From Thalassospira profundimaris (GTDB taxonomy: Bacteria; Pseudomonadota; Alphaproteobacteria; Rhodospirillales; Thalassospiraceae), in the NCBI RefSeq assembly GCF_003326795.1, contig NZ_JPWI01000005.1, forward strand, positions 186,001 through 250,000: a stretch of DNA of 64,000 nucleotides, in the 5' to 3' direction. A program made the position numbers and the translations under genes. Below, piece by piece: positions 17,380 to 26,692 of the stretch; the first letter of the stretch is position 1, and each line of letters opens with the position of its first letter. The notes beneath the pieces are model-generated. The model was not told the DNA's origin. It made no database searches and worked only from the letters and a program-made list of their open reading frames with translations.

Positions 17380-18281
17380 TAGTTTTCTTCGTAAAACAGC
17401 CGCCGGTCTTTCTGGCAGGTCTCAAGCAAAAATTTCCAGACCGACATCAGACCCGGGAAACGGTGCAAGTCGCTTGACGACGAAATCCAGTATTTGCGTG
17501 CAAACGCTATTTCCGGGCAGACCCGGATCAGATTGAATTCCGAAATCAGGTAAATCGGGAAAATCCCCAGTCCGAGCCCGGCCGAAGTCGCAAACAGCTG
17601 CGACACCATGCTTGTGCCGCGAAACGCATATTTCAGGTTTGGTGAAAGTTCTTCATGGTAATTCAGGGTCTGGGAAAAAATATGGTCGCGGACATAGCCG
17701 ACCCACATGTGATCAAGCACATCTTGCGATCCCTTAAGTGGCCCGTGTTCGGCGATATAACCTTCACTGGCATAGATCCCCAATGTGTAGGGGGTCAGAA
17801 CCTTCTTGATCGTATTTTCGCCTTCGGGTTCTTCAAGGGTTACACAGATATCGGCTTCACGGTTGGTGATCCGGGCCTGTTTGGGCAATGAAACCAGTTC
17901 GAAATCAATATTCTGGCCACGCAGCCACCAGGAAAGTTTTTCCGCCAGATAGCCGTTCCCAATACCCTCAACCACACCGACACGGATTTTAAGACGCGGC
18001 GCAGATGGACTGTTTTGCTTGGCAAAGGCAAGACGCAACTGGCGTTCGCATTCCTCGGCATAGCTGGCCAGATCACGCCCGTCGCGGGTCAGTTTATAGC
18101 CCGACTTGTCCTGGGAAAACAGTCGAACACCCATGCTGTTTTCAAGATTTGAAATCCGGGCCTTGACCGTCACACGCGATGTATCAAGAACCCGGGCTGC
18201 CGCCGACAAGGTTCCTTCACGCGACAGCACCAGAAGATGCTTCAAATCATCCCAGTTAAGGTCAAAGTGGGGTTCCTGCAC
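17379..18281 (-). CDS. LysR-family regulator next to the TRAP operon
   Basis: The helix-turn-helix is 'GTLSAAARVLDTSRVTVKARISNLENSMGVRLF', near residues 24-56, followed by a LysR substrate-binding domain. The frame is open upstream to 18434, but the family start is best met by the GTG at 18281, which gives 300 residues and has AGGA about 10 bp before it. The ATG at 18353 is an alternative. Convergent with the TRAP operon, so likely its regulator. Confidence 0.85.
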   Translation of the reverse strand: MQEPHFDLNWDDLKHLLVLSREGTLSAAARVLDTSRVTVKARISNLENSMGVRLFSQDKSGYKLTRDGRDLASYAEECERQLRLAFAKQNSPSAPRLKIRVGVVEGIGNGYLAEKLSWWLRGQNIDFELVSLPKQARITNREADICVTLEEPEGENTIKKVLTPYTLGIYASEGYIAEHGPLKGSQDVLDHMWVGYVRDHIFSQTLNYHEELSPNLKYAFRGTSMVSQLFATSAGLGLGIFPIYLISEFNLIRVCPEIAFARKYWISSSSDLHRFPGLMSVWKFLLETCQKDRRLFYEEN

Positions 18282-18617
18282 AGATATGACATCCTGAATA
18301 CGGCAAGGCGGGATACTTGAAAAAAAACGGTTCGACCCGTCTTTGAAATTCATCCCCGAAGATACCGAAAATACATCGGGTTTGAAACACCATTGAACCG
18401 GATTATAAAGTTTTACCGGCGCGGGGCTGCCCATTCACCCCAATGCTTTCAGCTGCTGCTGGACCAAAGGCTTCCGGAAAGTCGGGCTGCGGGCATGGTT
18501 GCGATTAATTGCCGTCAATTTCTGGCGACTTCCTGTCTAATTGGGGTAAAAGGTCGTGATCATTCATACGATAATGGTCCGAACCGGCCGGACCACTTTC
18601 CGATAACGACAGGCACC
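18282..18617. other. 336-bp gap between the LysR gene and trmL
   Basis: This divergent region should hold the promoters of both genes. A dyad TGGTCCG-N7-CGGACCA occurs at 18575-18595, 22 bp before trmL. Open frame upstream of the LysR start covers half of the gap but does not resemble a LysR N-terminus. I see no RNA gene. Confidence 0.5.
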
Positions 18618-19091
18618 ATGAGAATCTGTTTATTTGAACCCGACATACCGCAAAATACTGGCACCATTCTGCGGATGGCAGCCTGTTTCGGGTTGCCCGT
18701 CGATATCATTGAGCCTTGCGGGTTCTTGCTGACCTCGGCGGCACTCAAACGCGCCGGGATGGATTATCTCGACAAGGCCGATTATATACGCCATGCCGAC
18801 TGGCGCAGCTTCGCTGAAGCACGCGACAACGGCACGGTTCCCGGTCGCCTGGTTTTGCTGACCACCAAGGGGGCGGAACCCTATTGCGATTTTGAATTTC
18901 GCGCTGACGATATTCTGATGCTGGGTTCCGAAAGCAAGGGGGTGCCTGATCCGGTGCATGATTATGTCGATGCCCGCGTGGTGATCCCGATGAAGCCCGA
19001 AATGCGGTCGCTCAATGTGGCGATGGCAACCGCGATGACGCTGGGCGAGGCGCTCCGTCAGACCAACAGTTTTCCAAAGAGGACGCAATGA
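18618..19091 (+). CDS. trmL: tRNA (cytidine(34)-2'-O)-methyltransferase
   Basis: A minimal SPOUT methyltransferase that modifies the wobble base of certain leucine tRNAs. '[25 protein letters not shown]' is the TrmL N-terminus, with the conserved NTG. The knot region is at '[49 protein letters not shown]'. I chose the ATG at 18618 because it begins this motif. Its stop overlaps the hemF start as ATGA, so the two are coupled. Confidence 0.93.
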   Translation: MRICLFEPDIPQNTGTILRMAACFGLPVDIIEPCGFLLTSAALKRAGMDYLDKADYIRHADWRSFAEARDNGTVPGRLVLLTTKGAEPYCDFEFRADDILMLGSESKGVPDPVHDYVDARVVIPMKPEMRSLNVAMATAMTLGEALRQTNSFPKRTQ

Positions 19092-19951
19092 GCAGCACAG
19101 ACGCAACCCTGATTGAAACGCGCAAGAAAACCGCACAGGCATGGTTCCGTCAGTTGCGCGATGACATCTGTGCGAGTTTCGAGGCGTTGGAAGACAGCTA
19201 TACCGGGCCGCTCTCTGATCGACCGGCTGGTCGGTTTGAACGCACGGTCTGGGAACGAGGCACCAATGAGGGCGGCGGCGAAATGTCGGTCATGAAGGGC
19301 CGGGTGTTTGAAAAGGTCGGGGTCAATATTTCGACCGTGCATGGTGAGTTTTCCGAAAAATTCCGGGCCGAAATTCCCGGTGCGGCGGAAAACCCCAATT
19401 TCTGGGCAGCGGGCATATCACTGGTCGCCCATCCCTGTTCGCCCCATGTCCCGGCGGTTCATATGAATACCCGCCATATCGTCACCACCAAGGCATGGTT
19501 TGGCGGTGGGGCTGACCTGACACCGGTCTTCCCGCAAGAAACCGATACCGCCGATTTCCACGGGGCGCTCAAAGCTGCCTGTGATGCCCATGGCGATGAC
19601 TATTACGATCGTTTCAAAAAGTGGTGCGATGAATATTTCTGGCTGCCGCACCGCAATGAACCGCGCGGTGTGGGCGGGATTTTCTATGATTATCTTGATG
19701 CCGACTGGGACGCGGACTTTGCCTTTACCCGGGATGTCGGCAAGGCGTTTCGCGATATCTATCCGAAACTGGTCGCACGCCATTACAACAAATCCTGGAC
19801 CGACGAGGAACGTCAGGCCCAGCTGGTCAAACGCGGTCGCTATGTCGAGTTCAATCTGCTCCATGATCGCGGCACACGCTTCGGCCTGATGACCGGTGGC
19901 AACACCGAAGCCATTCTGATGTCGCTTCCGCCCGAAGCAAAGTGGCCGTAA
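19088..19951 (+). CDS. hemF: Oxygen-dependent coproporphyrinogen III oxidase
   Basis: It converts coproporphyrinogen III to protoporphyrinogen IX using O2 in heme synthesis. Typical blocks are '[19 protein letters not shown]', 'NPHAPTVHMN'-like '[13 protein letters not shown]', '[13 protein letters not shown]' and '[31 protein letters not shown]'. Length 287 is normal. It is translationally coupled to trmL by a 4-bp overlap. It supplies heme for the nearby cytochromes, though it is a general housekeeping gene. Confidence 0.96.
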   Translation: MSSTDATLIETRKKTAQAWFRQLRDDICASFEALEDSYTGPLSDRPAGRFERTVWERGTNEGGGEMSVMKGRVFEKVGVNISTVHGEFSEKFRAEIPGAAENPNFWAAGISLVAHPCSPHVPAVHMNTRHIVTTKAWFGGGADLTPVFPQETDTADFHGALKAACDAHGDDYYDRFKKWCDEYFWLPHRNEPRGVGGIFYDYLDADWDADFAFTRDVGKAFRDIYPKLVARHYNKSWTDEERQAQLVKRGRYVEFNLLHDRGTRFGLMTGGNTEAILMSLPPEAKWP

Positions 19952-19997
19952 CCGGTTCACCGCTTTCACGCGATAGGATCGGATATGGTGAAGGGGC

Positions 19998-20918
19998 TTA
20001 CTGCGTCGAAACGGTCGGGGCCTGTTTTGTGATCGTTTCTGATGCTGTTGCGTTCAGCGTCTGCCAGTAAGCAACTGCCGGATTTATCACGCCGCTATTG
20101 ACCAGACAGCGCTGGATAAAACCGCTTTCGCGCAGTCTCTTGATGCCCCGGTTCAATGCGTCGACAACCATGCCTGAATCCCTCAGGCTGGCCGAGACCA
20201 TGAAATGCTGTGTCGCGGGCAGCGATATTTTGACGCCTTGGATCGGGTAAAGCCAGATGCTGTCAACCTGCCGTCCCATGTCTTCCTGTGACGAGAACTC
20301 AAGTAACGTAAAATCGGCACGTCCCGCATCAATAAGCGCAAACATCTGTTTGGTGGTTGCCGCAGTGCTCAGGCTTGCCAGCGACAGGCTTTCAAGAACC
20401 TGCCAGTCCAGTCGCCAGCTGCGAATGCCCACAGCACGCAAGTTTCGGATGTCCTGAATGTTCAACTGGCGATCCGGGGTAATCAAATTGCGGCGGGCAT
20501 AAAGGCCCTTTTCAATTTCACCGGACAGAAAAACCGGTTCGGTTTGAAGGGCGCCTTCATCGACCGAGATGTTGAATATCCAGTCGGTCTTGATATCCGC
20601 CTGACCCGACAGGATCATTTTGCGGCTGCGCTCTGAATTCGGGGAGTGCACCGGTTGGACCTCTGCCTCGAAGCCGCCTTCTGACAGCGCTTCGCGAAGC
20701 AGCGTATAGTTCATAAGTGACAGGTTCGACTGGTTTGGTTGCCGGCATTTGCGGCAATCGTCGGAACGACTGAGGATACAGTCATTCAGTCCATCCAGAT
20801 CTGCCTGCTGGACTGGAATCCTGATGGTGCGTTTTTGCTCCGATGATCGGGCATCTGCACCGAAACCATCGACGAAAAACAATGCGGCAATGATCCCGAA
20901 GAACAGCCTGAACCGCAT
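19998..20918 (-). CDS. Orphan periplasmic solute-binding-like protein
   Basis: A 306-residue protein with a signal peptide (residues 1-24, ending ADARS) and a PBP2-like fold: 'LLREALSEGGFEAEVQPV', 'RKMILSGQADIKTDWIFN' and a C-terminal 'LNRGIKRLRESGFIQRCLVNSG'. Three cysteines near residues 47-58 (C-x8-C-x2-C) are unusual and could form a disulfide or a metal site. No transport partner is adjacent. Ligand and role are unknown. Confidence 0.65.
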   Translation of the reverse strand: MRFRLFFGIIAALFFVDGFGADARSSEQKRTIRIPVQQADLDGLNDCILSRSDDCRKCRQPNQSNLSLMNYTLLREALSEGGFEAEVQPVHSPNSERSRKMILSGQADIKTDWIFNISVDEGALQTEPVFLSGEIEKGLYARRNLITPDRQLNIQDIRNLRAVGIRSWRLDWQVLESLSLASLSTAATTKQMFALIDAGRADFTLLEFSSQEDMGRQVDSIWLYPIQGVKISLPATQHFMVSASLRDSGMVVDALNRGIKRLRESGFIQRCLVNSGVINPAVAYWQTLNATASETITKQAPTVSTQ

Positions 20919-21204
20919 GGCTCCCTCATATACATTTCTTATTATGTAGTTCAGGGTTTTATCTCAAATAAAGGATGATTACTACAAAAGAGCATCAATC
21001 CTTGTAATGAGGACGCGGGCCGGATTTGCTGCGCTTGCGTCATTTCAGGGCAGTTCAAATGCGGATCTTGCGGTTTTTGATCATACGATCCTGTCGCCAT
21101 TGTGGCCCGCATCTTTATGATCTGGTCTGATCACTTCGATAGCGGGCTATATTGTATGAGGATTTAAAAGGTTTTATTTTGCAGATATTTATCAGCGAAA
21201 TGCC

Positions 21205-21855
21205 CTAGTCATGGGTCTGGCCGCTATAGCGGGTTTGAACCATCGAGGGACGGGTGCCGAATTCCTCATACCATTGCGAAAGCTTCGGGCGGCCGGTTTT
21301 GAAATCGGCCAACGCGCGAAATTCGATCCATTCCAGCCCGGTGGCCAGCGCAATATGGCCAATCGTGATCGGGTGCTTGGGATCAAGACTGGCTTCAAGA
21401 TAATTGAATGTTTCGATCAGTTTGGTCTTCTGGCCCTCTGCCAGCGGGGGATAGCGCAAAGGTTCCGGGCGGCGCGCCGTTTCCCAGCGATAGAGCACAC
21501 CTGCATCGCACATGCCTTGCGCCAAAGCATGCAAACGCAAGGCATGCAGCCGTTTTGGTGCCTTGTGCGGGATCAGTTTTCGGCCCTCATGCAGGCGATC
21601 GAGATAGTCGCAAATCACCAGTGAATCATAAAGTGTCATGCCATCGGGCAGCACCAGAACCGGCACCTTGCCCAGCGGATTGGCGGCAAAGATCGCATCA
21701 TTGCGGTTGGTCGGGCTGGTTTCGTGATGGATGACCTCGATGCGCTGTTGCAGGCCCGCCTCGATGGCAAAGACCAGCACTTTGCGGGCAAAGGGCGAGT
21801 GGGTCTGATAGAGCAATTGATGGTCGGGTTTTAAATCATCAGACTTTTGGGGCAT
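21205..21855 (-). CDS. Glutathione S-transferase family protein
   Basis: A 216-residue GST. The N-terminal thioredoxin-like domain begins 'LLYQTHSPFARKVLVFAIEAGLQQRIEV', where Ser/Pro near residues 20-22 mark the active site. 'NPLGKVPVLVLPDGMTLYDSLVICDYLD' holds the cis-proline and the glutathione carboxylate site. The C-terminal helical domain contains 'HIALATGLEWIEFRAL'. Not closely similar to the other GST in the window. Substrate unknown. Confidence 0.88.
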   Translation of the reverse strand: MPQKSDDLKPDHQLLYQTHSPFARKVLVFAIEAGLQQRIEVIHHETSPTNRNDAIFAANPLGKVPVLVLPDGMTLYDSLVICDYLDRLHEGRKLIPHKAPKRLHALRLHALAQGMCDAGVLYRWETARRPEPLRYPPLAEGQKTKLIETFNYLEASLDPKHPITIGHIALATGLEWIEFRALADFKTGRPKLSQWYEEFGTRPSMVQTRYSGQTHD

Positions 21856-21929
21856 GGATTTCGACCTTGGACGGTGCGCAGGGCGGTTGAAAGTGACTTA
21901 GCCATGCGGTTTGCACGCAGGCAATAAAA

Positions 21930-21952
21930 AACCCGGTCCAGTGGACCGGGTT
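21930..21952 (-). terminator. Terminator of ilvE
   Basis: AACCCGGTCC and GGACCGGGTT form a 10-bp stem with a 3-nt loop. On the minus strand TTTTTATTGC follows. It lies 47 bp after the ilvE stop. Confidence 0.85.
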
Positions 21953-21998
21953 GATTATTTGGCAAAATCTAATAATCGATGTGATTATTAAAAATAAA

Positions 21999-22895
21999 TC
22001 ACTCAGCAGCAACCGCAGCCTTGTCGCCACGGACCAGCGCCATATAGTCTTCCATCAGGGTCTTGCAGACCGTTGCCGGGGTGAATTTGTACTGGCCGAT
22101 TTCAGCCACCGGAGTGACTTCGGCAGCCGTGCCGGTCAGGAAGCATTCTTCGAAATCTGCCATTTCTTCAGGCATGATGGCGCGTTCGATGACTTCATAT
22201 CCGCGTGCTTTCGCAAGGCCGATGACGGTGCGGCGGGTAATGCCATCCAGGAAGCAATCGGGCTTTGGCGTATGGATCTTGCCATCCTTGATAAAGAACA
22301 CGTTGGCACCGGTCGCTTCTGCCACCTGACCACGATAATCAAGCATCAGGGCATCGGCATAGCCTTTGCGCTCGGCTTCGTGTTTGGACAGGGTGCAGAT
22401 CATGTAAAGACCGGCTGCCTTGGCGTTGGTCGGTGCGGTGTTCGGTGCCGGACGTGCCCATTTCGACAGATCAAGACGAATACCTTTCAGGCGTTCTTCC
22501 GGCTTGAAATAGCTTGGCCATTCCCAGCAGGCAATCGCGACATTGATGCGCGTGGTCTGGGCGGAAACACCCATCATCTCACTGCCGCGCCATGCAATAC
22601 GACGGATATAGCCTTCGGTAATGTTGTTGGCGGCAAGGGTTTCGATAACCGCGTCATCAAGTTCCTTGGCGCCATAGGGGATTTTCATATCCAGAATTTC
22701 GCCGGACTTGATCAGACGTTCGCCATGTTCGGCCAGCTTGAAAACCTTGCCGTTATAGCAACGTTCGCCTTCGAAAACCGCACTACCATAATGGACAGCG
22801 TGGCTCAGCACATGCAAAGTGCTTTCACGCCAGGGTTTAAGTTCACCATTATACCAGATAAAACCATCACGGTTATCAAAGGTCGGAGTCGTCAT
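21999..22895 (-). CDS. ilvE: Branched-chain amino-acid aminotransferase
   Basis: A PLP class IV transaminase for the last step of valine, leucine and isoleucine synthesis and the first step of their breakdown. 'FIWYNGELKPWRESTLHVLSHAVHYGSAVFEGERCY' is the IlvE N-terminus. The PLP lysine lies in 'APNTAPTNAKAAGLYM', and 'EATGANVFFIKDGKIHTP' with 'LDGITRRTVIGLA' are typical. Length 298 is normal. Divergent from a MarR gene; a dyad that probably controls both lies between them. Confidence 0.94.
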   Translation of the reverse strand: MTTPTFDNRDGFIWYNGELKPWRESTLHVLSHAVHYGSAVFEGERCYNGKVFKLAEHGERLIKSGEILDMKIPYGAKELDDAVIETLAANNITEGYIRRIAWRGSEMMGVSAQTTRINVAIACWEWPSYFKPEERLKGIRLDLSKWARPAPNTAPTNAKAAGLYMICTLSKHEAERKGYADALMLDYRGQVAEATGANVFFIKDGKIHTPKPDCFLDGITRRTVIGLAKARGYEVIERAIMPEEMADFEECFLTGTAAEVTPVAEIGQYKFTPATVCKTLMEDYMALVRGDKAAVAAE

Positions 22896-22977
22896 TTGCC
22901 AAATTCCAATTCAAAATCGTTCCTGGACGTAACTTTATGTCCTTATTTGTCTGGTCGAAGTAACATTCATAGATTAA

Positions 22978-22998
22978 TATGTCAATATAACTGACATA
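22978..22998. promoter_or_regulatory. Dyad between ilvE and marR, candidate MarR operator
   Basis: TATGTCA and TGACATA are perfect 7-bp arms around a 7-bp AT-rich spacer. The right arm ends 10 bp before the MarR start codon, so binding would block that gene. It also lies 83 bp upstream of ilvE. MarR dimers typically bind such dyads. Confidence 0.65.
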
Positions 22999-23008
22999 AC
23001 GGATAAGC

Positions 23009-23524
23009 ATGGCAGATATCTCTACACGTAAAGTCAATCCGCTTTTTCTGCGGGAAGAAGAGCTTAGGCAGGGCATTGAATTGCTTTTTTATGCCTATCG
23101 CGATTTCACCGCGGTCGCGGACCAGATGCTTGAGCAATATAATTTCGGGCGGGCACATCATCGGGTCATCTATTTCGTCAGCCGGAACCCCGGAATTACG
23201 GTCAGCGACCTGTTGTCGATTTTGAAAATCACCAAGCAGTCGCTGTCACGTGTGCTCAGCCAGCTGGTGCGCGAAGGGTTCATTGAACAGCGAACCGGTT
23301 TGCAGGATCGCCGCCAGCGGCTTTTGACCCTGACCGAAAAGGGTGAGGCGCTTGAACGCGAACTCACCGAAAAGCAGCGCGCCCTGATTGCTGCGGCCTA
23401 TCGCGAAGCCGGTGCCGAAGCCGTCGAGGGATTCCGCAAGGTAATGCTTGGCATGCTGGGCGAAGAGGATCGCAAGCGCTTCGCTGATGAAGGTCCCACG
23501 GGGCTGCGCCAGCGCGCCGGTTAG
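23009..23524 (+). CDS. MarR-family transcriptional regulator
   Basis: A 171-residue winged helix-turn-helix protein. The core is 'YNFGRAHHRVIYFVSRNPGITVSDLLSILKITKQSLSRVLSQLVREGFIEQRTGLQDRRQRLLTLTEKGEAL', with the MarR wing 'DRRQRLLTLTEKG'. Dimerisation helices flank it. Divergent from ilvE over a dyad, so it probably regulates itself and perhaps ilvE. The ligand is unknown. Confidence 0.9.
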   Translation: MADISTRKVNPLFLREEELRQGIELLFYAYRDFTAVADQMLEQYNFGRAHHRVIYFVSRNPGITVSDLLSILKITKQSLSRVLSQLVREGFIEQRTGLQDRRQRLLTLTEKGEALERELTEKQRALIAAAYREAGAEAVEGFRKVMLGMLGEEDRKRFADEGPTGLRQRAG

Positions 23525-23601
23525 TTCGCAGCCTGTCTGTGCCTGCTGTCGCCGACGGGGGGCAGGCAATCGCGATATAAGTGATTAAGTGACCAGATCA
23601 G

Positions 23602-23638
23602 ATAAAGTGCCTTGCGGTCGAAATGCCGGGCACTTTAT
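23602..23638 (+). terminator. Terminator of the MarR gene
   Basis: ATAAAGTGCC and GGCACTTTAT pair around a 17-nt loop, followed by TTTTG. It lies 78 bp after the MarR stop. Confidence 0.7.
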
Positions 23639-23744
23639 TTTTGTCTGCAAGGTACCGATGTCTTGATCCTTACGCTTTTGAAACACTTTATCGCCAAGTT
23701 ATTCGTCATTTAATCAGAATGGTTTCGGTCTTTGGGGACGTGCA

Positions 23745-24473
23745 ATGACTGGTGTTGATCAGCCGCATATTCTGGTGGTCGATGATGATGATCGCCTGCG
23801 GGATCTGTTAAGCCGCTATCTTGGTGAAAACGGGTTCTCGGTGTCGGCTGCGCGCGATGCGGCTCAGGCACGTGCCAGTCTGGCCGGATTGCAATTTGAT
23901 CTGATTGTTCTTGATGTTCTGATGCCCGGTGAAAAGGGTGTCGATCTGGCGCGCAGCCTGCGTGAGTCCGGGTCCAGGGTTCCCATTCTTTTGCTGACGG
24001 CTCTTTCGGAAACCGAAGACCGGATCGCCGGACTTGAAGCCGGGGTGGATGATTACCTTGCCAAACCGTTCGAGCCGCGCGAGCTTGTTCTGCGCATCGA
24101 GGCCATCCTGCGTCGGTACGGCGAAATGCCCGAACCAACCGAAGAAGTCACAGAGATTGCGGGCTCAGAGATTGTGTGTTTTGGTCGCTTCAGTTTCGAC
24201 CCGGCCAAGATGAACCTGCAACGCGACGGGGAGCATGTCTATCTGACATCGGCCGAGCAGGCCTTGCTTGCCGCCCTGATCAAGCGCCGCGGGCAAACGA
24301 CGTCACGTGAACAGCTTCATGAAATGATCAGCGGCAATGCGATTGATCCTGCTGCCTCGCGCAGTATTGATGTACAAGTCACGCGCTTGCGCCGTAAATT
24401 CGAAGAAGACCCGAAACAACCAAGATACTTGCAGACCGTACGCGGTCGGGGCTATGTCCTTTATGCCGATTGA
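23745..24473 (+). CDS. OmpR-family response regulator
   Basis: The receiver domain (residues 8-120) has the acidic pair DDDD, the phosphorylatable Asp in 'LIVLDVLMPGEKG', a Thr in 'LLLTAL' and a Lys in 'DYLAKPFEPREL'. The C-terminal winged helix ends with 'SIDVQVTRLRRKFEEDPKQPRYLQTVRGRGYVLYAD'. It is followed after 50 bp by a histidine kinase, forming a typical pair. Sequence style resembles the OmpR/EnvZ pair of alphaproteobacteria. Targets are not visible. Confidence 0.93.
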   Translation: MTGVDQPHILVVDDDDRLRDLLSRYLGENGFSVSAARDAAQARASLAGLQFDLIVLDVLMPGEKGVDLARSLRESGSRVPILLLTALSETEDRIAGLEAGVDDYLAKPFEPRELVLRIEAILRRYGEMPEPTEEVTEIAGSEIVCFGRFSFDPAKMNLQRDGEHVYLTSAEQALLAALIKRRGQTTSREQLHEMISGNAIDPAASRSIDVQVTRLRRKFEEDPKQPRYLQTVRGRGYVLYAD

Positions 24474-24523
24474 TCAGGGCATCTGTCTTGTCAGTAGCGA
24501 TGAATTGAACAGGGAATTGCACG

Positions 24524-25858
24524 TTGGGTAGTGAACAAAATAGCCGGATCAAGTCATTGATGCCGACGGGCCTTCTTGGACGGTCGTTGCTGATCCTGAT
24601 GACGCCGATGCTGCTGCTGCAAATCGTCACTGTTCTGATTTTCTTCGAGCGTCACTGGGACACGGTCGCCCGTCAACTGAGCCGTGGTCTTGCCGGTGAC
24701 GTTGCCTATGTGATCGATTATCTCGGCGAATATCCCGACAAGGAACATTATGTCTGGCTGCAGCATTCTGCGCGCGCGCATATGCAACTTGATATCGCCT
24801 TCGAACCAGATGAAATCCTTGAGGAACAAACAACCGAACCGCCACTTGGTCTGGTGTCAGAAGAATTGTTTGTTGCCCTGACCGAGCGTGTGCAGCGTCC
24901 GTTCTATTTCAATCTTGATCTTGATAACCGCAGGCTGGAAATTCGCGTGCAGTTCAAGGAGGGCGTGATTTCAATCGTCGCCCCGCGCAAGCGTCTTTAC
25001 AGTTCGACGACCTATATCTTCTTTATGTGGATCGCGGGGTCGGCATTGATCCTGTATGGGGTTGCGGTGATCTTCATGCGCAATCAGGTCCGCCCGATCC
25101 GGCGTCTGGCAAAGGCAGCCGATCAGTTCGGTCGCGGTGTCAATGTCGGTGACTTCAAGCCCGAAGGTGCTGCTGAAGTCCGCATGGCAGCAAGTTCGTT
25201 CATGTCGATGCGTGACCGTATCGTCCGTCACCTGTCGCAAAGAACAGCACTTCTGGCCGGTGTTTCACACGATCTGCGCACACCGCTGACGCGGATGAAA
25301 CTTGAACTTGCCATGCAGCAATCATCGCCGGGTATCGACGCACTTAAACAGGACGTGATCGATATGGAGCGCATGGTCGATGCCTATTTGGCATTCGCGC
25401 GCGGTGAAGAAGGCGAGAAGGCGGAACTGACCGATATCGGTAAACTTCTGACCGATCAGGTCGGCGAGGCATTGCGTGACGGACAACAGATTGATCTTCA
25501 CATCGAAGACAGTCTGGAAATGGACCTGCGCCCGCAATCATTGCGTCGCTGTGTTTCCAACATCATGTCCAATGCCGGTCGGTATGCGAACAATCTGTCG
25601 GTGCGGGCCGGTCGTCGCGGACAGGATTATGAAATCGTGTTTGACGATGATGGCCCCGGTATTCCGGCAGATAAGCGCGAAGAAGTGTTCAAACCGTTTT
25701 TCCGTCTTGAGGAATCCCGAAACCAGGCGACCGGCGGTGTTGGTCTTGGCATGACAATCGCACGTGATTCCGCACGCGGTCATGGCGGCGAAGTTCATCT
25801 TGAAGATGCGCCGGGTGGCGGTTTGCGGGTGCGGCTGGTCCTGCCAATCGGTCACTAG
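24524..25858 (+). CDS. EnvZ-like sensor histidine kinase
   Basis: A 444-residue membrane kinase. Membrane segments lie near residues 18-38 and 160-182 with a periplasmic region between, then a HAMP domain. The phospho-accepting histidine is in 'LLAGVSHDLRTPLTRMKLELAM'. The ATP-binding domain shows the N box ('CVSNIMSNAGRYA'), G1 ('DDDGPGIP') and G2 ('GGVGLGMTIA'). The start is probably the TTG at 24524, with AGGGA 8 bp upstream. Partner of the preceding response regulator. Confidence 0.92.
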   Translation: MGSEQNSRIKSLMPTGLLGRSLLILMTPMLLLQIVTVLIFFERHWDTVARQLSRGLAGDVAYVIDYLGEYPDKEHYVWLQHSARAHMQLDIAFEPDEILEEQTTEPPLGLVSEELFVALTERVQRPFYFNLDLDNRRLEIRVQFKEGVISIVAPRKRLYSSTTYIFFMWIAGSALILYGVAVIFMRNQVRPIRRLAKAADQFGRGVNVGDFKPEGAAEVRMAASSFMSMRDRIVRHLSQRTALLAGVSHDLRTPLTRMKLELAMQQSSPGIDALKQDVIDMERMVDAYLAFARGEEGEKAELTDIGKLLTDQVGEALRDGQQIDLHIEDSLEMDLRPQSLRRCVSNIMSNAGRYANNLSVRAGRRGQDYEIVFDDDGPGIPADKREEVFKPFFRLEESRNQATGGVGLGMTIARDSARGHGGEVHLEDAPGGGLRVRLVLPIGH

Positions 25859-25873
25859 TCAAACTGGAACTTA

Positions 25874-25916
25874 CAGACAAAAAGCCCCGCAATTTCTGCG
25901 GGGCTTTTTGTCTGTA
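25874..25916. terminator. Bidirectional terminator after the histidine kinase
   Basis: A 19-bp stem with a CG-rich core, GCCCCGCA and TGCGGGGC, flanked by A and T runs. It starts 16 bp after the kinase stop and serves the convergent nitroreductase gene too. Confidence 0.9.
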
Positions 25917-25955
25917 GGGTGGTGCGACGAGGGGTGAAGTCGGGCCGGATTATGA

Positions 25956-26651
25956 TCAGAAGAATGTCGCGATTTCCGAAAGGTCCTTTTTCTCGGTCGC
26001 ATGGGCCGGGATGGTGGCGTCCGGTGCCGGGTAGCCGGTGACAAGCAGGATATAGGGCTTGTTGTGATCGGGGCGGCCGCAAATCTCGGTCAGGAAGCTC
26101 ATCGGGTTTGGCGTGTGGGTCAGGGTTGCTAGGCCTGCACGATGCAGGGCTGCGATCAGAAAGCCGGTTGCGATGGAAACCGATTCCGGCACGTAATAGT
26201 TCTTGCGCAACTTGCCATCGGCCGAGGTACTTTTGCGTTCACCAAAGATGCAGATCAGCCAAGGGGCGGTTTCCAGAAACGGCTTGCTGTCATCGGTGCC
26301 AAGCGGCTTGAGGGCTTCGAGCCATTCTTCACCGGCGCGGCCTTCGTAAAAGGCGCGTTCTTCTTCTTCGGCGGCAGCGCGGATTTTCTTTTTCATTGCC
26401 GGATCGCCGATTACCGAGAAGTGCCATGGCTGATGGTTGGCCCCGTTGGGGGCAGTACCCGCCGCACGAATACAGGTTTCGATGATATCGCGCGGCACGG
26501 CACGGTCTGAAAATTCGCGCACGGTATGGCGGGTTTTGATCTCATCATAAAAGGCCTGCGCGCGGGCACGCATTTCGGCAAGGTCGTATTCCTGATAATC
26601 AGGCAGCGGGATGGGCTGAAATTCGGTGGTGAGGTGTTTGGTGGCAGACAT
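25956..26651 (-). CDS. Nitroreductase-family flavoprotein
   Basis: An FMN-dependent oxidoreductase of 231 residues. '[42 protein letters not shown]' contains the FMN-phosphate-binding Arg and the 'PNGANHQPW' motif found in the IYD/BluB-like branch. '[22 protein letters not shown]' and a terminal '[10 protein letters not shown]' are also typical. Its substrate may be a halogenated or nitro-aromatic compound. The GntR operator sequence occurs 28 bp upstream of its start, so it is probably controlled by the next gene. Confidence 0.88.
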   Translation of the reverse strand: MSATKHLTTEFQPIPLPDYQEYDLAEMRARAQAFYDEIKTRHTVREFSDRAVPRDIIETCIRAAGTAPNGANHQPWHFSVIGDPAMKKKIRAAAEEEERAFYEGRAGEEWLEALKPLGTDDSKPFLETAPWLICIFGERKSTSADGKLRKNYYVPESVSIATGFLIAALHRAGLATLTHTPNPMSFLTEICGRPDHNKPYILLVTGYPAPDATIPAHATEKKDLSEIATFF

Positions 26652-26679
26652 GACGCTTCCTGAAATATTGTTAGTTTAA

Positions 26680-26692
26680 ATTGTCAGACAAT
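26680..26692. promoter_or_regulatory. GntR-type operator upstream of the nitroreductase gene
   Basis: ATTGTC-A-GACAAT is a perfect dyad, 28 bp before the start codon. The same 13 bp, plus the next three bases ATT, recur upstream of the GntR gene at 27679. FCD-type GntR proteins bind TTGT-N3-ACAA-like dyads. Confidence 0.75.

Noticed and set aside
18282-18434. N-terminal extension of the LysR gene beside the TRAP operon
   Set aside because: It would add 51 residues before the helix-turn-helix, unlike any LysR protein; GTG at 18281 fits better.
20919-21204. 286-bp gap between a binding-protein gene and a GST gene
   Set aside because: No start codon with ribosome site, no strong dyad and no RNA structure was visible.
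21951-22994. 347-residue open frame antisense to ilvE
   Set aside because: Shadow of ilvE; it also crosses the ilvE/marR promoter region.
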